Of a DNA stretch of 36,631 bases, positions 25,004-34,191 are shown one piece after another. The notes under the pieces are model-generated. The model saw only the letters and a program-made list of their open reading frames with translations, was not told the DNA's origin and did not search any database. Source of the stretch: Anaerolineae bacterium (lineage in GTDB: Bacteria > Chloroflexota > Anaerolineae > Aggregatilineales > Phototrophicaceae); contig JAIOHN010000880.1 of NCBI GenBank assembly GCA_019912985.1, positions 1-36,631 on the forward strand, read 5' to 3'. Every line of letters begins with the position of its first letter. Within the stretch, counting starts at the first letter, position 1. The position numbers and the translations under genes are program-made.

Positions 25004-26503
25004 CTAAGCCTGCTCGAAGGTCGAAAGCGCTGTAAAAGAGGGTTTTAGCGCCGGGTAGAGCGCCCTAAAGGTGGGATAGAGTTCGTTATAGCGCTGGACT
25101 GCGCCGGGTTCGGGCGTGGTTTCATCGACTTTATGCACCATCTGCGCACAGGCTGAGGGGACATCGGGATAAGCGCCACCGGCTACCGCCGCCAGGATCG
25201 CCGCGCCAAATGCGCCGCCCTCGGTGGTGTTGATGGTGTACAGCGGAATCCCCATGATGTCGGTAATCAACTGCCGCCAGACCGGGCTATTGGCCGCGCC
25301 TCCTGCGACGACTGCTTCACTGGGCTGGATACCCTGCGCCCGCAGCAGCTCCAACAGGTCGCGCATGCCGAAGGCCACGCCTTCCATGACCGCGCGAATG
25401 GTATGCGGCAGACCATGACGCAGCGTCAGCCCCACCAGCGCTCCACGTGCATACGGATCGGGATGCGGATGACGCTCGCCGCTCAGATAAGGTGCGAACA
25501 ACAGCCCTTCCGCCCCCACTGCGACCGATTCCGCCTTGGCATTGAGTTCGTCGTAACTGGCACCGGGCGCGAATTCATCCCGCAGCCAGCGCAGCGCTCC
25601 GGCAGCACTCAACATCACCCCCATGCTGAACCAGGTTCCCGGCATCGGTCCGCAGAAGGTATGCAGGCGACCCTCGAGTTCTGGCTCGTAGGAGTTGTTG
25701 ATGGCATAGGCCACACCCGAAGTGCCGACTGTCAGGCTGACCTGCCCCGGCAGCACAATGCCGTTACCAACGCCACCTGCGGGTTGATCCCCTGCCCCGC
25801 CGACAATCGGCGTGCCGGGCTTGAGTCCCGTGGCGGCTGCACCTGCCTCACTCACGGTCGCGCAGATGGCCTGCGATTCGTGGAGTTCGGGCAGCCAGCT
25901 GCGTGGGATGTCGCAGGCGGCCAGCATTTCATCCGACCACTGACGGTTGGCGATGTCCATCAGGCCGAAACCGGAGCCATCCGCCACATCACAGACGAAC
26001 GCGCCGCTGAGACGGTAGCGCACATAGTCCTTCGGCAGCAGCACATGCTCGATGCGGGCATAAACCTCCGGCTCATTCTCGCGCAGCCAGACGATCTTGG
26101 GCGCGGTGAATCCAGCAGGCAGGATGCTGCCGATTAGTTGGTAGAGGCGCTTTTCGCCCACGCGGTTGGTGATCGCCTCGCACTGTGCGCCGCTGCGTTG
26201 GTCGTTCCACAGGATGGCCGGGCGCAGCGGTTTGCCCGCCCCATCCAGGGCCGTGAGACCGTGCATCTGCCCGGTCAGGCCGATGGCACCCACTTCCTCA
26301 GCTGGAATCTGCTGAAGCACCGCTTGCAGCGCCTGACGGGAGGCATCCCACCACTGCTCTGGGTCTTGCTCCGACCATAACGGGCGCGGCGTGGATAAAT
26401 CGTGTGAAACACTCTGCGTCACAACGACAGTTCCAGCGGTATCAATTGCCAATGCCTTGGAGGCAGTGGTGCTGACATCAATCCCTATGAAATATCTGGA
26501 CAT
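25004..26503 (-). CDS. xylB: Xylulokinase
   Basis: 499 residues, standard FGGY-kinase length. It phosphorylates D-xylulose to xylulose-5-phosphate for the pentose phosphate pathway, in the cytosol. Features: IGIDVSTTASKAL (6-18, phosphate 1), LTGQMHG (76-82) and LRPAILWNDQR (93-103) characteristic of xylulokinases, the catalytic Asp in GGAGDQPAGG (D239), and AGGAANSPVWRQLI near the ATP site. ATG 26503 follows AAAAGGA; an in-frame TTG at 26542 is less likely. It is transcribed away from the Gfo/Idh gene with a LacI-type operator in the 134-base gap, and leads into the beta-helix gene. No xylose isomerase lies in the window. Confidence 0.93.
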   Translation of the reverse strand: MSRYFIGIDVSTTASKALAIDTAGTVVVTQSVSHDLSTPRPLWSEQDPEQWWDASRQALQAVLQQIPAEEVGAIGLTGQMHGLTALDGAGKPLRPAILWNDQRSGAQCEAITNRVGEKRLYQLIGSILPAGFTAPKIVWLRENEPEVYARIEHVLLPKDYVRYRLSGAFVCDVADGSGFGLMDIANRQWSDEMLAACDIPRSWLPELHESQAICATVSEAGAAATGLKPGTPIVGGAGDQPAGGVGNGIVLPGQVSLTVGTSGVAYAINNSYEPELEGRLHTFCGPMPGTWFSMGVMLSAAGALRWLRDEFAPGASYDELNAKAESVAVGAEGLLFAPYLSGERHPHPDPYARGALVGLTLRHGLPHTIRAVMEGVAFGMRDLLELLRAQGIQPSEAVVAGGAANSPVWRQLITDIMGIPLYTINTTEGGAFGAAILAAVAGGAYPDVPSACAQMVHKVDETTPEPGAVQRYNELYPTFRALYPALKPSFTALSTFEQA

Positions 26504-26562
26504 AAATCTACAGTCCTTTTCAAAAACTTTTGCAAGTAACACCCCAGAGTGTACTCAAGTTG

Positions 26563-26574
26563 GCAAGCGCTTGC
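26563..26574. promoter_or_regulatory. LacI-family operator between xylB and the Gfo/Idh gene
   Basis: GCAAGCGCTTGC is a perfect 12-base palindrome with the central CG typical of LacI/GalR operators. It lies in the divergent gap between the ATG codons at 26503 and 26638, so one repressor could control both directions. The nearest lacI gene is about 7 kb away and has a different palindrome beside it. Confidence 0.75.
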
Positions 26575-26637
26575 GAGTGCTTCTGGACTGATGGTCTGTC
26601 AATAAGGTAAGCTGTTGGCGACAGGAGGATTGAAAAG

Positions 26638-27594
26638 ATGCGAATCGGAATCGTCGGGTCAGGTTCGATGGGCGCAGCGCACGCTCGGGGTTGGGCAGCC
26701 ACCCCGGCGACGATCGGCGGTTTTCTCAACCGCGCGTCGGATTCAGCGGCGCGACTGGCGGCACAATATGACGCACAGGTCTATGCGGATCTCGATGCAC
26801 TGCTGGCCGATGTCGATGTCGTCAGCATATGCACCCCTACCCCACTCCATCACGATCAGGTGCTGCAGGCTGCCGCCGCTAGGAAACATCTGGTGCTGGA
26901 AAAACCACTGGCGCTCAGCGTGGAACAAGGGCGCGAAATGCTGGATGCCTGCCAGCAGGCTGGAGTCCAACTGCTGATGGCCCATGTGCTGCGCTTTTTC
27001 CCGGCTTATGCACGCGTCCAGCAGATCATCACCCACGGCGAGATCGGCCAGCCCGGAGTGCTGCGGCTGTTTCGTCGCAGCAGTTCACCTCAAAAAGGCT
27101 GGTTTCTCGACACGGAACAATCCGGCGGCGTGATGCTCGACCTGATGATTCACGATCTTGATTATGCGCGCTGGTTGGCAGGACCGGTGACACGCGTCTA
27201 CGCCCAATCCACCGGGCCAAATGGTCACGCCAGTGCGGTGCTGACTCATGCCAGCGGTGCGCTGTCTTATGTAGAAGCATCGTGGGCTTATCCCCCACCC
27301 TTCTTCTGGACTGGTGTGGACATCACCGGGGCTGAGGGACTCATCCATTATGATTCGAAAGCGGCAGCGGCGATTGATCTGCGCCACTATGCGGACAATA
27401 CGCCACAGCAGCTGGCCTATGAACCGGCGGAAGATCCTTATATCACGCAGATCAAGACCTTTTACCATGCTCTGACCGAAGGCGCGCCTGTGCCTGTGAC
27501 CGCAGATGATGGACTGGCCGCGCTTCAGATCGCCCAGGCAGCCATCGAGTCCGCCCACAGCGGGCAGGCGATTGATCTTGCGTCGGGTATATAA
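26638..27594 (+). CDS. Gfo/Idh/MocA-family oxidoreductase
   Basis: 318 residues. The N-terminal Rossmann motif is GIVGSGSMGAAH (4-15); the EKP signature (E88-K89-P90), with the usual catalytic lysine, and IHDLDYARWL (171-180) with H172 complete the pattern. Family enzymes are NAD(P)-dependent sugar or inositol dehydrogenases and reductases. AGGAGG precedes the ATG at 26638. It is divergent from xylB across a LacI-type operator, so it probably acts on the same sugar, for example as an aldose or polyol dehydrogenase supplying xylulose. That link is inference; family members cannot be told apart by eye. Confidence 0.92.
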   Translation: MRIGIVGSGSMGAAHARGWAATPATIGGFLNRASDSAARLAAQYDAQVYADLDALLADVDVVSICTPTPLHHDQVLQAAAARKHLVLEKPLALSVEQGREMLDACQQAGVQLLMAHVLRFFPAYARVQQIITHGEIGQPGVLRLFRRSSSPQKGWFLDTEQSGGVMLDLMIHDLDYARWLAGPVTRVYAQSTGPNGHASAVLTHASGALSYVEASWAYPPPFFWTGVDITGAEGLIHYDSKAAAAIDLRHYADNTPQQLAYEPAEDPYITQIKTFYHALTEGAPVPVTADDGLAALQIAQAAIESAHSGQAIDLASGI

Positions 27595-27641
27595 GTGCAT
27601 AAGGTGGCCGCCCTGTTTTCGCAGAATGGCCTATCAGCTAA

Positions 27642-28865
27642 TTACCGATAGTCGATCGGAATAAGCACCGCACTGTGCCTGACGTTATATAAAACCCAAT
27701 ACTCTCCAATACTAAGCTGCCGTTCTGCTTCACCCAAAAGTGCATCTGGGTCCATTCGCTCTGTCACGTTAGTAACCTCATCAATAGGATCTTCCTGCCC
27801 GACACGATATAAGGCAAAATCACTATCATCTCTAACTACAAAATAGTTGCTATCTGGTCCAAATACCGGGTTAAGAACGCCACTTTGAACAGGCATCAAT
27901 GTCTTAAAATTCCATACGAGATTGCCGTAAGTCGAAAGATAGCGTCCATCTGGACTAAAGCGTTTTGGCGTTATATTTTCACCAAGTTCCAGTGGCGATT
28001 CATCACGGATGTAAGCCTCGTTTGACTCGTGCCGCCATGCCCAGACACCAACCTGATCATGATCATCTCGCCCATAGGTGAGAACAGCCTCCCCGTCCGG
28101 CGATGCGACAACAGGCTGTCCGCCAAATATATACAAAGATTCTGGGTACATGAGTTCCTCAATACGATAGGCTGTACACTGTTCAGCTTGCCTGGTGCAA
28201 AATGAGAAAGCATTGGTAGCAGGTAGTTCCCCTGACCAGATATAGTGCTTTGTGATCAGCCATCCCTCGGGGGTCGCTATAATGGGGCCAAACGCATTGT
28301 CCAGTGGATGTCGATGTAATGCGCCGGTACGCGCATCCCAGATGACAAGATCACCACTGCCCTGGGTCGCCAGCAACTGGCTGTCTTCTGACCAGACTAA
28401 CGATTCAGGGTAGACAACTTCGCTGGCACTAACATCGATGTTAGTGTGAATTTGGAGGTCAGGCACAGTCAAAATCGTCAGATCGAAGTCCTTACGTATC
28501 GCAAGATATTGTTCATCGGGTGAAAACTGCATCTCAAAACTTGTCAGCAAACCATATGGTATGTGGTGTTCCAGAATCACACTGGCGGAGGGTTCAAGTT
28601 CCGGCGTCATCAGCTCGGGATTGCGCAGGTCCCACAACCGAATCTCAACATGGCTTTCATCTATCTCCCATCCCTGACCGGCAGCATATTGAGCATGTGG
28701 CGAAAGCAGAATACCCCAACCTTCGAGCGTGTGTATGTCGCTTCCAAAGTGAGGCGATAATGCCTGCGAAGAAGCGCTTGTGAACAGAAGCCACAGCACC
28801 ATGTTCGCAAAAGCGACGTATCTCAAAACCCTTACGTTAGACATCCATTGGCCCTTCACCCGCAT
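27642..28865 (-). CDS. Exported WD40-like beta-propeller protein
   Basis: 407 residues. The N-terminus (basic MRVKGQWMSNVRVLRYV, then a hydrophobic stretch ending LFTSASSQALS) is a Sec-type signal peptide. The body has propeller-type blades such as FSPDEQYLAIRKDF, WSEDSQLLATQGSGDLVIWD, ASPDGEAVLTYGRDDHDQVGVWAW and FSPDGRYLSTYGNLVWNF, which are WD40-like repeats, with about seven blades likely. Such propellers serve as protein-binding platforms. ATG 28865 is preferred for GAGG eight bases upstream; ATG 28898 would overlap the upstream Imm11-like gene and dilute the signal peptide, and ATG 28844 is possible. The upstream gene ends 19 bases before this start, so they are probably co-transcribed. 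Confidence 0.75.
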   Translation of the reverse strand: MRVKGQWMSNVRVLRYVAFANMVLWLLFTSASSQALSPHFGSDIHTLEGWGILLSPHAQYAAGQGWEIDESHVEIRLWDLRNPELMTPELEPSASVILEHHIPYGLLTSFEMQFSPDEQYLAIRKDFDLTILTVPDLQIHTNIDVSASEVVYPESLVWSEDSQLLATQGSGDLVIWDARTGALHRHPLDNAFGPIIATPEGWLITKHYIWSGELPATNAFSFCTRQAEQCTAYRIEELMYPESLYIFGGQPVVASPDGEAVLTYGRDDHDQVGVWAWRHESNEAYIRDESPLELGENITPKRFSPDGRYLSTYGNLVWNFKTLMPVQSGVLNPVFGPDSNYFVVRDDSDFALYRVGQEDPIDEVTNVTERMDPDALLGEAERQLSIGEYWVLYNVRHSAVLIPIDYR

Positions 28866-28884
28866 CGCAATGTCCTCATTCGGA

Positions 28885-29454
28885 TTACGCCCCATCATCA
28901 GAAACCGGATGCTCCCACACCTGCTTGAAAAGCAACCCCTTCAGCTTGTGGTCTTCCACCAACGCCTTGAAAGTATCAGAGGCGAATATCCGACCTAAAG
29001 GGAACTTTGTCTTGAAAATGTCTTGCCCTTCCACACAGGCAATATCGAAGGCATATTTTTTGATGAGGTTAATGTCTCCACTCTTGAACAATGTGTACTC
29101 TGAACGCTGATAATCAAAGCATGGCCGTACGTTCGTGACATTGATCAGGTAAAACTGCCCCGCGTCACAAAGGATCGGAAGAAATTCCACCGCATCTTTG
29201 ACCAGTGGTTCGAGCACGTTCCGAGCATGTTCCGAGCAGATAAAAAAACCCGGTAACCACGGAAAATCACTCAATTTCGATGGATCATCCTTAACCCTTT
29301 CCCCGTCCCGATACATCACAAAGCGGACGGGCTTCCAGTCTGACTTCAGGCTCTTGCCCTCCCGCATTCCTGTGGTAGCATCGACATCTTTCTCCTTGTC
29401 AAAGACTAGATGAGTTTCATAGGCTAAGTCTGATTTAATTTTCCAGATTTTCAT
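28885..29454 (-). CDS. Imm11 (DUF1629)-like immunity protein
   Basis: 189 residues, cytosolic, no signal. The C-terminal pattern FPLGRIFASDTFKALVEDHKLKGLLFKQVW matches what I recall of Imm11/DUF1629 immunity proteins, which neutralise polymorphic toxins. The start has AAGGAA just upstream. No toxin gene is visible next to it: the neighbours are galK (after a terminator) and the WD40-like protein. It could be an orphan immunity gene taken up to resist a competitor's toxin, or the DUF may have another role. Assignment is by motif memory only. Confidence 0.65.
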   Translation of the reverse strand: MKIWKIKSDLAYETHLVFDKEKDVDATTGMREGKSLKSDWKPVRFVMYRDGERVKDDPSKLSDFPWLPGFFICSEHARNVLEPLVKDAVEFLPILCDAGQFYLINVTNVRPCFDYQRSEYTLFKSGDINLIKKYAFDIACVEGQDIFKTKFPLGRIFASDTFKALVEDHKLKGLLFKQVWEHPVSDDGA

Positions 29455-29555
29455 GGTTCCTTACCCGTGACCTATCTCAGCATTGAAGAAACATTACCTC
29501 ACTTATAGTAAAGGACGAAATCATTCCTTACATTATGCTTACATAGACCCTTAGA

Positions 29556-29588
29556 TGAAAAAGCCGCTGCGTCGATGTGCAGCGGCTT
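29556..29588 (-). terminator. Intrinsic terminator of the galactoside operon
   Basis: Perfect ten-base-pair stem AAGCCGCTGC (29561-29570) and GCAGCGGCTT (29579-29588) with an eight-base loop. On the minus strand the stem runs into a U-rich tract (TTTTTCATC). It lies 46 bases after the galK stop. Confidence 0.88.
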
Positions 29589-29634
29589 ACGCAGATCACC
29601 AATTTTTAGCGGAGAAAAACCGCTGTGGAGGGGT

Positions 29635-30777
29635 CTAGCCCTCGATCACGGCTGCGCCTTCAGTCGCGTTACAGACGTAGATATTGGGCGCAGTGCCACT
29701 GACGGCCTCATAACAGACGCTGACGCTCTTGACAAAGGCATCGGCGGCATCGGCAGCGACCAGCGCCACCGCACATCCCCCAAAACCCGCCCCGGTCATG
29801 CGTGCGCCGTAGCAGCTTGCCTCGGCCTGGGCGCAGGTCACCATCTGATTGAGTGCCTCGTTGGTCACTTCAAAATCGTCGCGCAGGCTGTCATGGCTGG
29901 CATTCATCAGGCGGCCCAGTTCCGCCGCGTCACCGCGTTTCATGGCCTCCGCCGCCTGCACCGTGCGCGCGTTTTCGGTGATGATGTGGCGCGCCCGGCG
30001 GCGAGTCACATCCTCCAACCCATCACCCTGATCGTTAAACATCTCCAGCGAAACATCACGCAGCGCCTTCACGCCAAAGTATTGGGCGGCTTCCTCGCAC
30101 TGGCGGCGGCGCTCGTTATAGGCTGAATCGACCAGTCCACGGCGTGACATGGTATCCAGCACCACGACCACTGTTCCCGGTGGCAGTGGCACGCTCTCGG
30201 TTTGCAGCGAGCGACAGTCGATCAACAGCGCGTGATCAGCCTCCCCCACTGCCGAGATCATCTGGTCCATGATGCCGCAGTTCATCCCAACCCATTCGTT
30301 CTCGGCGCGCTGCGCCAGCAGTGCCATCGCGGGCGGGTCCCAGGGTATACCGGCCACCGCCGCGAACGACCGCGCCGTCGCCAGCTCAATCGCAGCAGAG
30401 GAAGATAGCCCCGCGCCAATCGGCACATCACCGGCCATCACACCTTCCCAGCCTTGCAGATCAAATCCCCCGGCTTTGAGTACCCAGGCGATGCCTTTGA
30501 CATACTCGGCCCACCCCTGCTGGGTATTTTCGAAGGCTTCCAGTTCAAAATGCAGGGTTTCGTCCATGTCAAGCGAGTACACGTCGATCTGGTCGTCATC
30601 ACGCGGGCGCAGCGCAATCCACACCGCCCGGTTGATCGCCATCGGCAGCACAAAGCCATCGTTGTAATCGGTATGCTCGCCAATCAAATTGACTCGGCCC
30701 GGCGCGCGGATGACAAATGCCGCTTCTGAGCCATACCGTTTTTGAAATTCGTGGGTAACTTTATCTTGTAGAAACAT
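29635..30777 (-). CDS. galK: Galactokinase
   Basis: 380 residues. It phosphorylates alpha-D-galactose to galactose-1-phosphate, the first Leloir step, in the cytosol. The galactokinase signature APGRVNLIGEHTDYNDG lies at 25-41; the GHMP ATP loop is PIGAGLSSSAA (about 115-125); GMNCGIMDQMIS and RMTGAGFGGCAVAL complete the three conserved motifs. ATG 30777 is preferred because an ATG at 30792 overlaps the galT stop and has no ribosome-binding site; the latter would add five residues. It directly follows galT and ends the operon before a strong terminator. Confidence 0.96.
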   Translation of the reverse strand: MFLQDKVTHEFQKRYGSEAAFVIRAPGRVNLIGEHTDYNDGFVLPMAINRAVWIALRPRDDDQIDVYSLDMDETLHFELEAFENTQQGWAEYVKGIAWVLKAGGFDLQGWEGVMAGDVPIGAGLSSSAAIELATARSFAAVAGIPWDPPAMALLAQRAENEWVGMNCGIMDQMISAVGEADHALLIDCRSLQTESVPLPPGTVVVVLDTMSRRGLVDSAYNERRRQCEEAAQYFGVKALRDVSLEMFNDQGDGLEDVTRRRARHIITENARTVQAAEAMKRGDAAELGRLMNASHDSLRDDFEVTNEALNQMVTCAQAEASCYGARMTGAGFGGCAVALVAADAADAFVKSVSVCYEAVSGTAPNIYVCNATEGAAVIEG

Positions 30778-30788
30778 GCTTGATCCCA

Positions 30789-31826
30789 TCATCGTTGTTT
30801 GTAATGCACATCACTCAAAGCGCGCAGCCGCTCCGCTGCCTGTTCGGCAGTCAGGTCACGCTGCGCCTCGCCCATCATCTCGTAGCCGACCATGAACTTA
30901 CGCACGGTCGCGGAACGCAGCAGCGGCGGATAAAAATGCGCATGAAGCTGCCAATGGGTGTAATCCGCGTCGTCGTTGGGCGCAGCGTGCCAGCCCATCG
31001 AATACGGAAAAGAAGTTTCGAAGAGATTATCATAACGGGTCAGCAGCCGCTTGAGAATTGACGCCAGTGAATTGCGCTGCCCATCATTCAAATCAGGCAG
31101 ACGGAGAATATGCTGGCGCGGCATCAGCAGGATTTCAAACGGCCAGATCGCCCAATAGGGTACTACCGCCAGCCAATCCTCATTCTCAACCACAATACGC
31201 TCGCCCTCCCCTGCTTCGATGGCAGCATAGTCCACCAGCAGTGGCGATCCATGCGCTTCGTAATACAGGCGTTGGTGATGTTCCTCCGTGGCGACTTCAT
31301 TGGGCAAAATCGTCTCTGCCCAGATCTGGCCGTGTGGATGCGGATTAGATGCCCCCATCGCCAGTCCTTTGTTTTCGAAAACCTGCACCCAGCGATAGGT
31401 CTGGCCGAGTTCAATCACCTGTTCTGCCCAGGTGTCGATTACGGTTCGGATTTCGGCTTCAGGAAACTCCGGCAGGGTCAAGTCATGACGCGGTGAGAAA
31501 CACACCACGCGACAGGTGCCCTGCACACTCCCTGTTTTCAGCAAATGACTATGCGAAGATTCAACTGGAGGCGAATCCGGCAGCAGCGCAGCGAAATCAT
31601 TGGTAAACACAAACGTCTGCTCATACCGCGGATTTTGTTCACCATTGGCCCGCGTGTTGCCTGGGCAAAGATAGCAGCCAGGGTCATAGCGAGGCCGTTC
31701 TTCGGGTGTGGTTTTCTCCTGCCTGCCCTGCCAGGGCCGTTTGGTGCGATGAGGCGAAACCAACACCCATTCCCCCGTCAGCGGATTATAGCGACGGTGG
31801 GGATGGTCAGTGGGATTAAATTGCAT
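30789..31826 (-). CDS. galT: Galactose-1-phosphate uridylyltransferase
   Basis: 345 residues, the usual GalT length. It exchanges UMP between UDP-glucose and galactose-1-phosphate. The active-site motif is NPHPHGQIW (161-169), with H165 the expected uridylylated histidine; C51-x2-C54 (CYLCPG) may bind zinc. The N-terminal [17 protein letters not shown] is typical. AAGGATT precedes the ATG at 31826. It lies between the 288-residue unknown gene and galK, in the galactoside operon; no galE is seen in the window. Confidence 0.96.
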   Translation of the reverse strand: MQFNPTDHPHRRYNPLTGEWVLVSPHRTKRPWQGRQEKTTPEERPRYDPGCYLCPGNTRANGEQNPRYEQTFVFTNDFAALLPDSPPVESSHSHLLKTGSVQGTCRVVCFSPRHDLTLPEFPEAEIRTVIDTWAEQVIELGQTYRWVQVFENKGLAMGASNPHPHGQIWAETILPNEVATEEHHQRLYYEAHGSPLLVDYAAIEAGEGERIVVENEDWLAVVPYWAIWPFEILLMPRQHILRLPDLNDGQRNSLASILKRLLTRYDNLFETSFPYSMGWHAAPNDDADYTHWQLHAHFYPPLLRSATVRKFMVGYEMMGEAQRDLTAEQAAERLRALSDVHYKQR

Positions 31827-31851
31827 TCTAAATCCTTCGTTGTGTAAAATC

Positions 31852-32718
31852 TTATACAGCTTCTTTTAAACTGAGGCGATAGTGAAGGCGCAAGAAAGTT
31901 CTCATCCAAAGCGTCATCTCATGATCGGCTCGTACTTCATCTTGAGCATTACTGTATACGTGAATAGTTTCGCGCAAAGGACGCACATAACGTACATAGA
32001 CACGGTCGTTTCGATACACTGTAAAATAAAAACCCGCGTCCCCAAAACTCAGCCCTGAAGAAGTCAATGTTACGGAACCATCCTGGTGAACTGTTGGCTT
32101 CATAATCACGATTGCGTTGCCATTTGGCAGTGGAAAGGTCACTTTCACACATGGGCCAGGGTATTTTGGCACCTGACACACCGAGTATGTTCCTGCATAC
32201 AAGGTATGACCGGAACCAACCAACTGCCGCACCCAGGCGATATAATGGACACGTTCTGAGGCGGTATCAACCAGTTGTAAAATTTCACTGGTCATTCCCT
32301 GGCTGGTATCCAGCCCGGACAAAGGAACGTTTAGCTGCTGTAACCTGCGGCTAAACATAGAGGCCAGTAATCCACCAAATAGGCGAAACAACCCATTCCA
32401 CTGCGACCAAGCGTCCATTTCATATACTGCGGTATGTTCATAAAAGTGACGTACAGCAGATGATACCTGTTGAACACTAAATCCTTCCCAATCCAGGCGA
32501 GAGAAATCAGGCACAATACCAGCGACTCCTGTACGTAACTCCAAACCGTGTGTATGTGCGAAATTCCGAAAAAAATCCGTCCCTATGCGATTAGTATTCC
32601 CTATTGGACCGGATAACCAGGGAACAACTGCTAAATCGACCTGTTTTCCTGTAGTACATACCCACTGCTGAGTTACCCAGTCGGTTAGATAACCATTCTT
32701 CTCATTGATCCAATACAA
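31852..32718 (-). CDS. Uncharacterised 288-residue protein in the galactoside operon
   Basis: Soluble protein without signal peptide or membrane segment; I recall similar proteins in actinobacteria but no function. The C-terminal half has conserved-looking strands: [51 protein letters not shown], and a final [21 protein letters not shown]. The start is TTG 32718, supported by GGGAG six bases upstream, with no better ATG near. It is spaced 40 bases after the PerM-type gene and 25 bases before galT. The mix of gene neighbours does not reveal its role. Confidence 0.7.
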   Translation of the reverse strand: MYWINEKNGYLTDWVTQQWVCTTGKQVDLAVVPWLSGPIGNTNRIGTDFFRNFAHTHGLELRTGVAGIVPDFSRLDWEGFSVQQVSSAVRHFYEHTAVYEMDAWSQWNGLFRLFGGLLASMFSRRLQQLNVPLSGLDTSQGMTSEILQLVDTASERVHYIAWVRQLVGSGHTLYAGTYSVCQVPKYPGPCVKVTFPLPNGNAIVIMKPTVHQDGSVTLTSSGLSFGDAGFYFTVYRNDRVYVRYVRPLRETIHVYSNAQDEVRADHEMTLWMRTFLRLHYRLSLKEAV

Positions 32719-32758
32719 GTTTTACTCCCGCGCATTTCTCATTCTACAGTGAGCGGTT

Positions 32759-34129
32759 CTACTCGTTTCGTCCGTGCTCCCGCAGATGTTTCTGGTGTTC
32801 GCGCCACTGCTTGCGATCCACAGGCGCAAACAAGCCCTTGTGCAAAATAGCAGGCTCCAGTTCGCCAGGATAAGGGTCTCGCCCATTCAGCTTGTGCAGC
32901 ACATAAGCCAGCACCACCCGCACCGTCCCCAGGAACGGCACAACCAGGAACGCACCCAGGATGCCACCAAAGGCCGTGCCAATAATCAACCCGATGATAA
33001 TCAGCGGCAGCGGAATCGAGACTGCATCGCCCAGGATTTTCGGTGCGACCACATTCCAGATCAACTGCTGCATGACCAGATTCACGCCAATGACCAGCAG
33101 CCCAAGCGAAACTAATGATAATTCGGTGAACACCGTTGACCCCTGAAAAACGGGGATAAAGTACAACGGAAACAGCGCAATAATGCCGCCCAGCGTGGGA
33201 ATGACTGAGATAAAACCGGTAAAAACCGCCAGCCCAAAGGCGCTGGGGATCCCCATAATGGAGAGCTGGAGCCAGGTCAGGATGGCGATAATAAAACCGA
33301 TGACCACCTCGCCAACGAAGAAGCTGTTCCACACATCAATGATGCGATCCAGCAGCAGGCCATATTCACGATGGCCGCCTTCGGGGATACTACGGATAAA
33401 CAATTCAAAAGTACGTGGCACTTCCAGCAAAATCAGGAAGGCGAGGAACACCGTCAGGATCAGCTGGATCAACAATTCAAATACGCTGGTCACGGTCGAC
33501 GTGATCGTGCCTGTGAGCACGGGTGCCAGGTTAGAAATCCCCTGGATAATCTGTGCCAGATTAATCTGAACGCCGGTAGTTGTCTCTGGTGTAGTCGTCG
33601 CGCCGGGTAAACTCGGTGTCGTGGTTGTGCTGCCTGCAAATAGGTTTGATGGGAGTTCCTTCGCCAAATCACGCAAAGGGATAATGACCTGATCCAGGTT
33701 CACCGCTACGCCCAGGAGCATAATGTTATCGCCCGAAGCCTCATAATCCTGCAACTGCTGGTAGAGGTTGACATAGGCCTGATTAAACGAAACAGCAACA
33801 TCTTCCAGCACATTGACTGCTGCCGGAGCCAGGACAATGAACGTAACCAGGAGCACGACAAATAACAATATGAACACCACCACCACCGAAAGCGCATAAG
33901 GGAAATGCCCTCGCCGTGTCAGCGATCGTGCCAGCGGAAACAGTAAAAACGCCAGCACCAGCGCCATAATTAATGATTGCAACACCGGCTGCAACAGCGT
34001 GATGGTGTAAACACCGAGAATAATCAGGGCAACTGTCACCAGGCGACGGGTCCAGACGCCCCACTCCATTTCGGTGTAGCGGTTTGGGGGTGTTTCTTCA
34101 GGTTTGCGCATCTCTTCTGAAGTCGCCAT
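32759..34129 (-). CDS. AI-2E/PerM-family transporter
   Basis: 456 residues with about eight predicted membrane helices in the family arrangement: two early helices (about 28-68), a third at 79-103, a large soluble segment (about 105-215), then the C-terminal block with GFISVIPTLGGIIALFPL and VAPKILGDAVSIPLP, both hallmarks of AI-2E/PerM (DUF20) proteins. The soluble segment carries a Thr/Pro-rich insert (about 167-190) of the kind used in Chloroflexota stalks. ATG 34129 follows AGGAA; ATG 34147 is also in frame. Family roles include autoinducer export and Na+/H+ antiport. Its place between GH4 and galT suggests co-expression, not necessarily sugar transport. Confidence 0.88.
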   Translation of the reverse strand: MATSEEMRKPEETPPNRYTEMEWGVWTRRLVTVALIILGVYTITLLQPVLQSLIMALVLAFLLFPLARSLTRRGHFPYALSVVVVFILLFVVLLVTFIVLAPAAVNVLEDVAVSFNQAYVNLYQQLQDYEASGDNIMLLGVAVNLDQVIIPLRDLAKELPSNLFAGSTTTTPSLPGATTTPETTTGVQINLAQIIQGISNLAPVLTGTITSTVTSVFELLIQLILTVFLAFLILLEVPRTFELFIRSIPEGGHREYGLLLDRIIDVWNSFFVGEVVIGFIIAILTWLQLSIMGIPSAFGLAVFTGFISVIPTLGGIIALFPLYFIPVFQGSTVFTELSLVSLGLLVIGVNLVMQQLIWNVVAPKILGDAVSIPLPLIIIGLIIGTAFGGILGAFLVVPFLGTVRVVLAYVLHKLNGRDPYPGELEPAILHKGLFAPVDRKQWREHQKHLREHGRNE

Positions 34130-34154
34130 TTTCAAGTTCCTACTCATGAACACA

Positions 34155-34182
34155 GCAGCCCACAGGCGCACCTGTGGGCTGC
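34155..34182 (-). other. Intercistronic hairpin between the GH4 and AI-2E/PerM genes
   Basis: Perfect twelve-base-pair stem GCAGCCCACAGG / CCTGTGGGCTGC with a CGCA loop, ten bases after the GH4 stop. No U-tract follows on the minus strand, so partial termination or mRNA stabilisation is more likely than full termination. Confidence 0.6.
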
Positions 34183-34191
34183 AAATATGGC

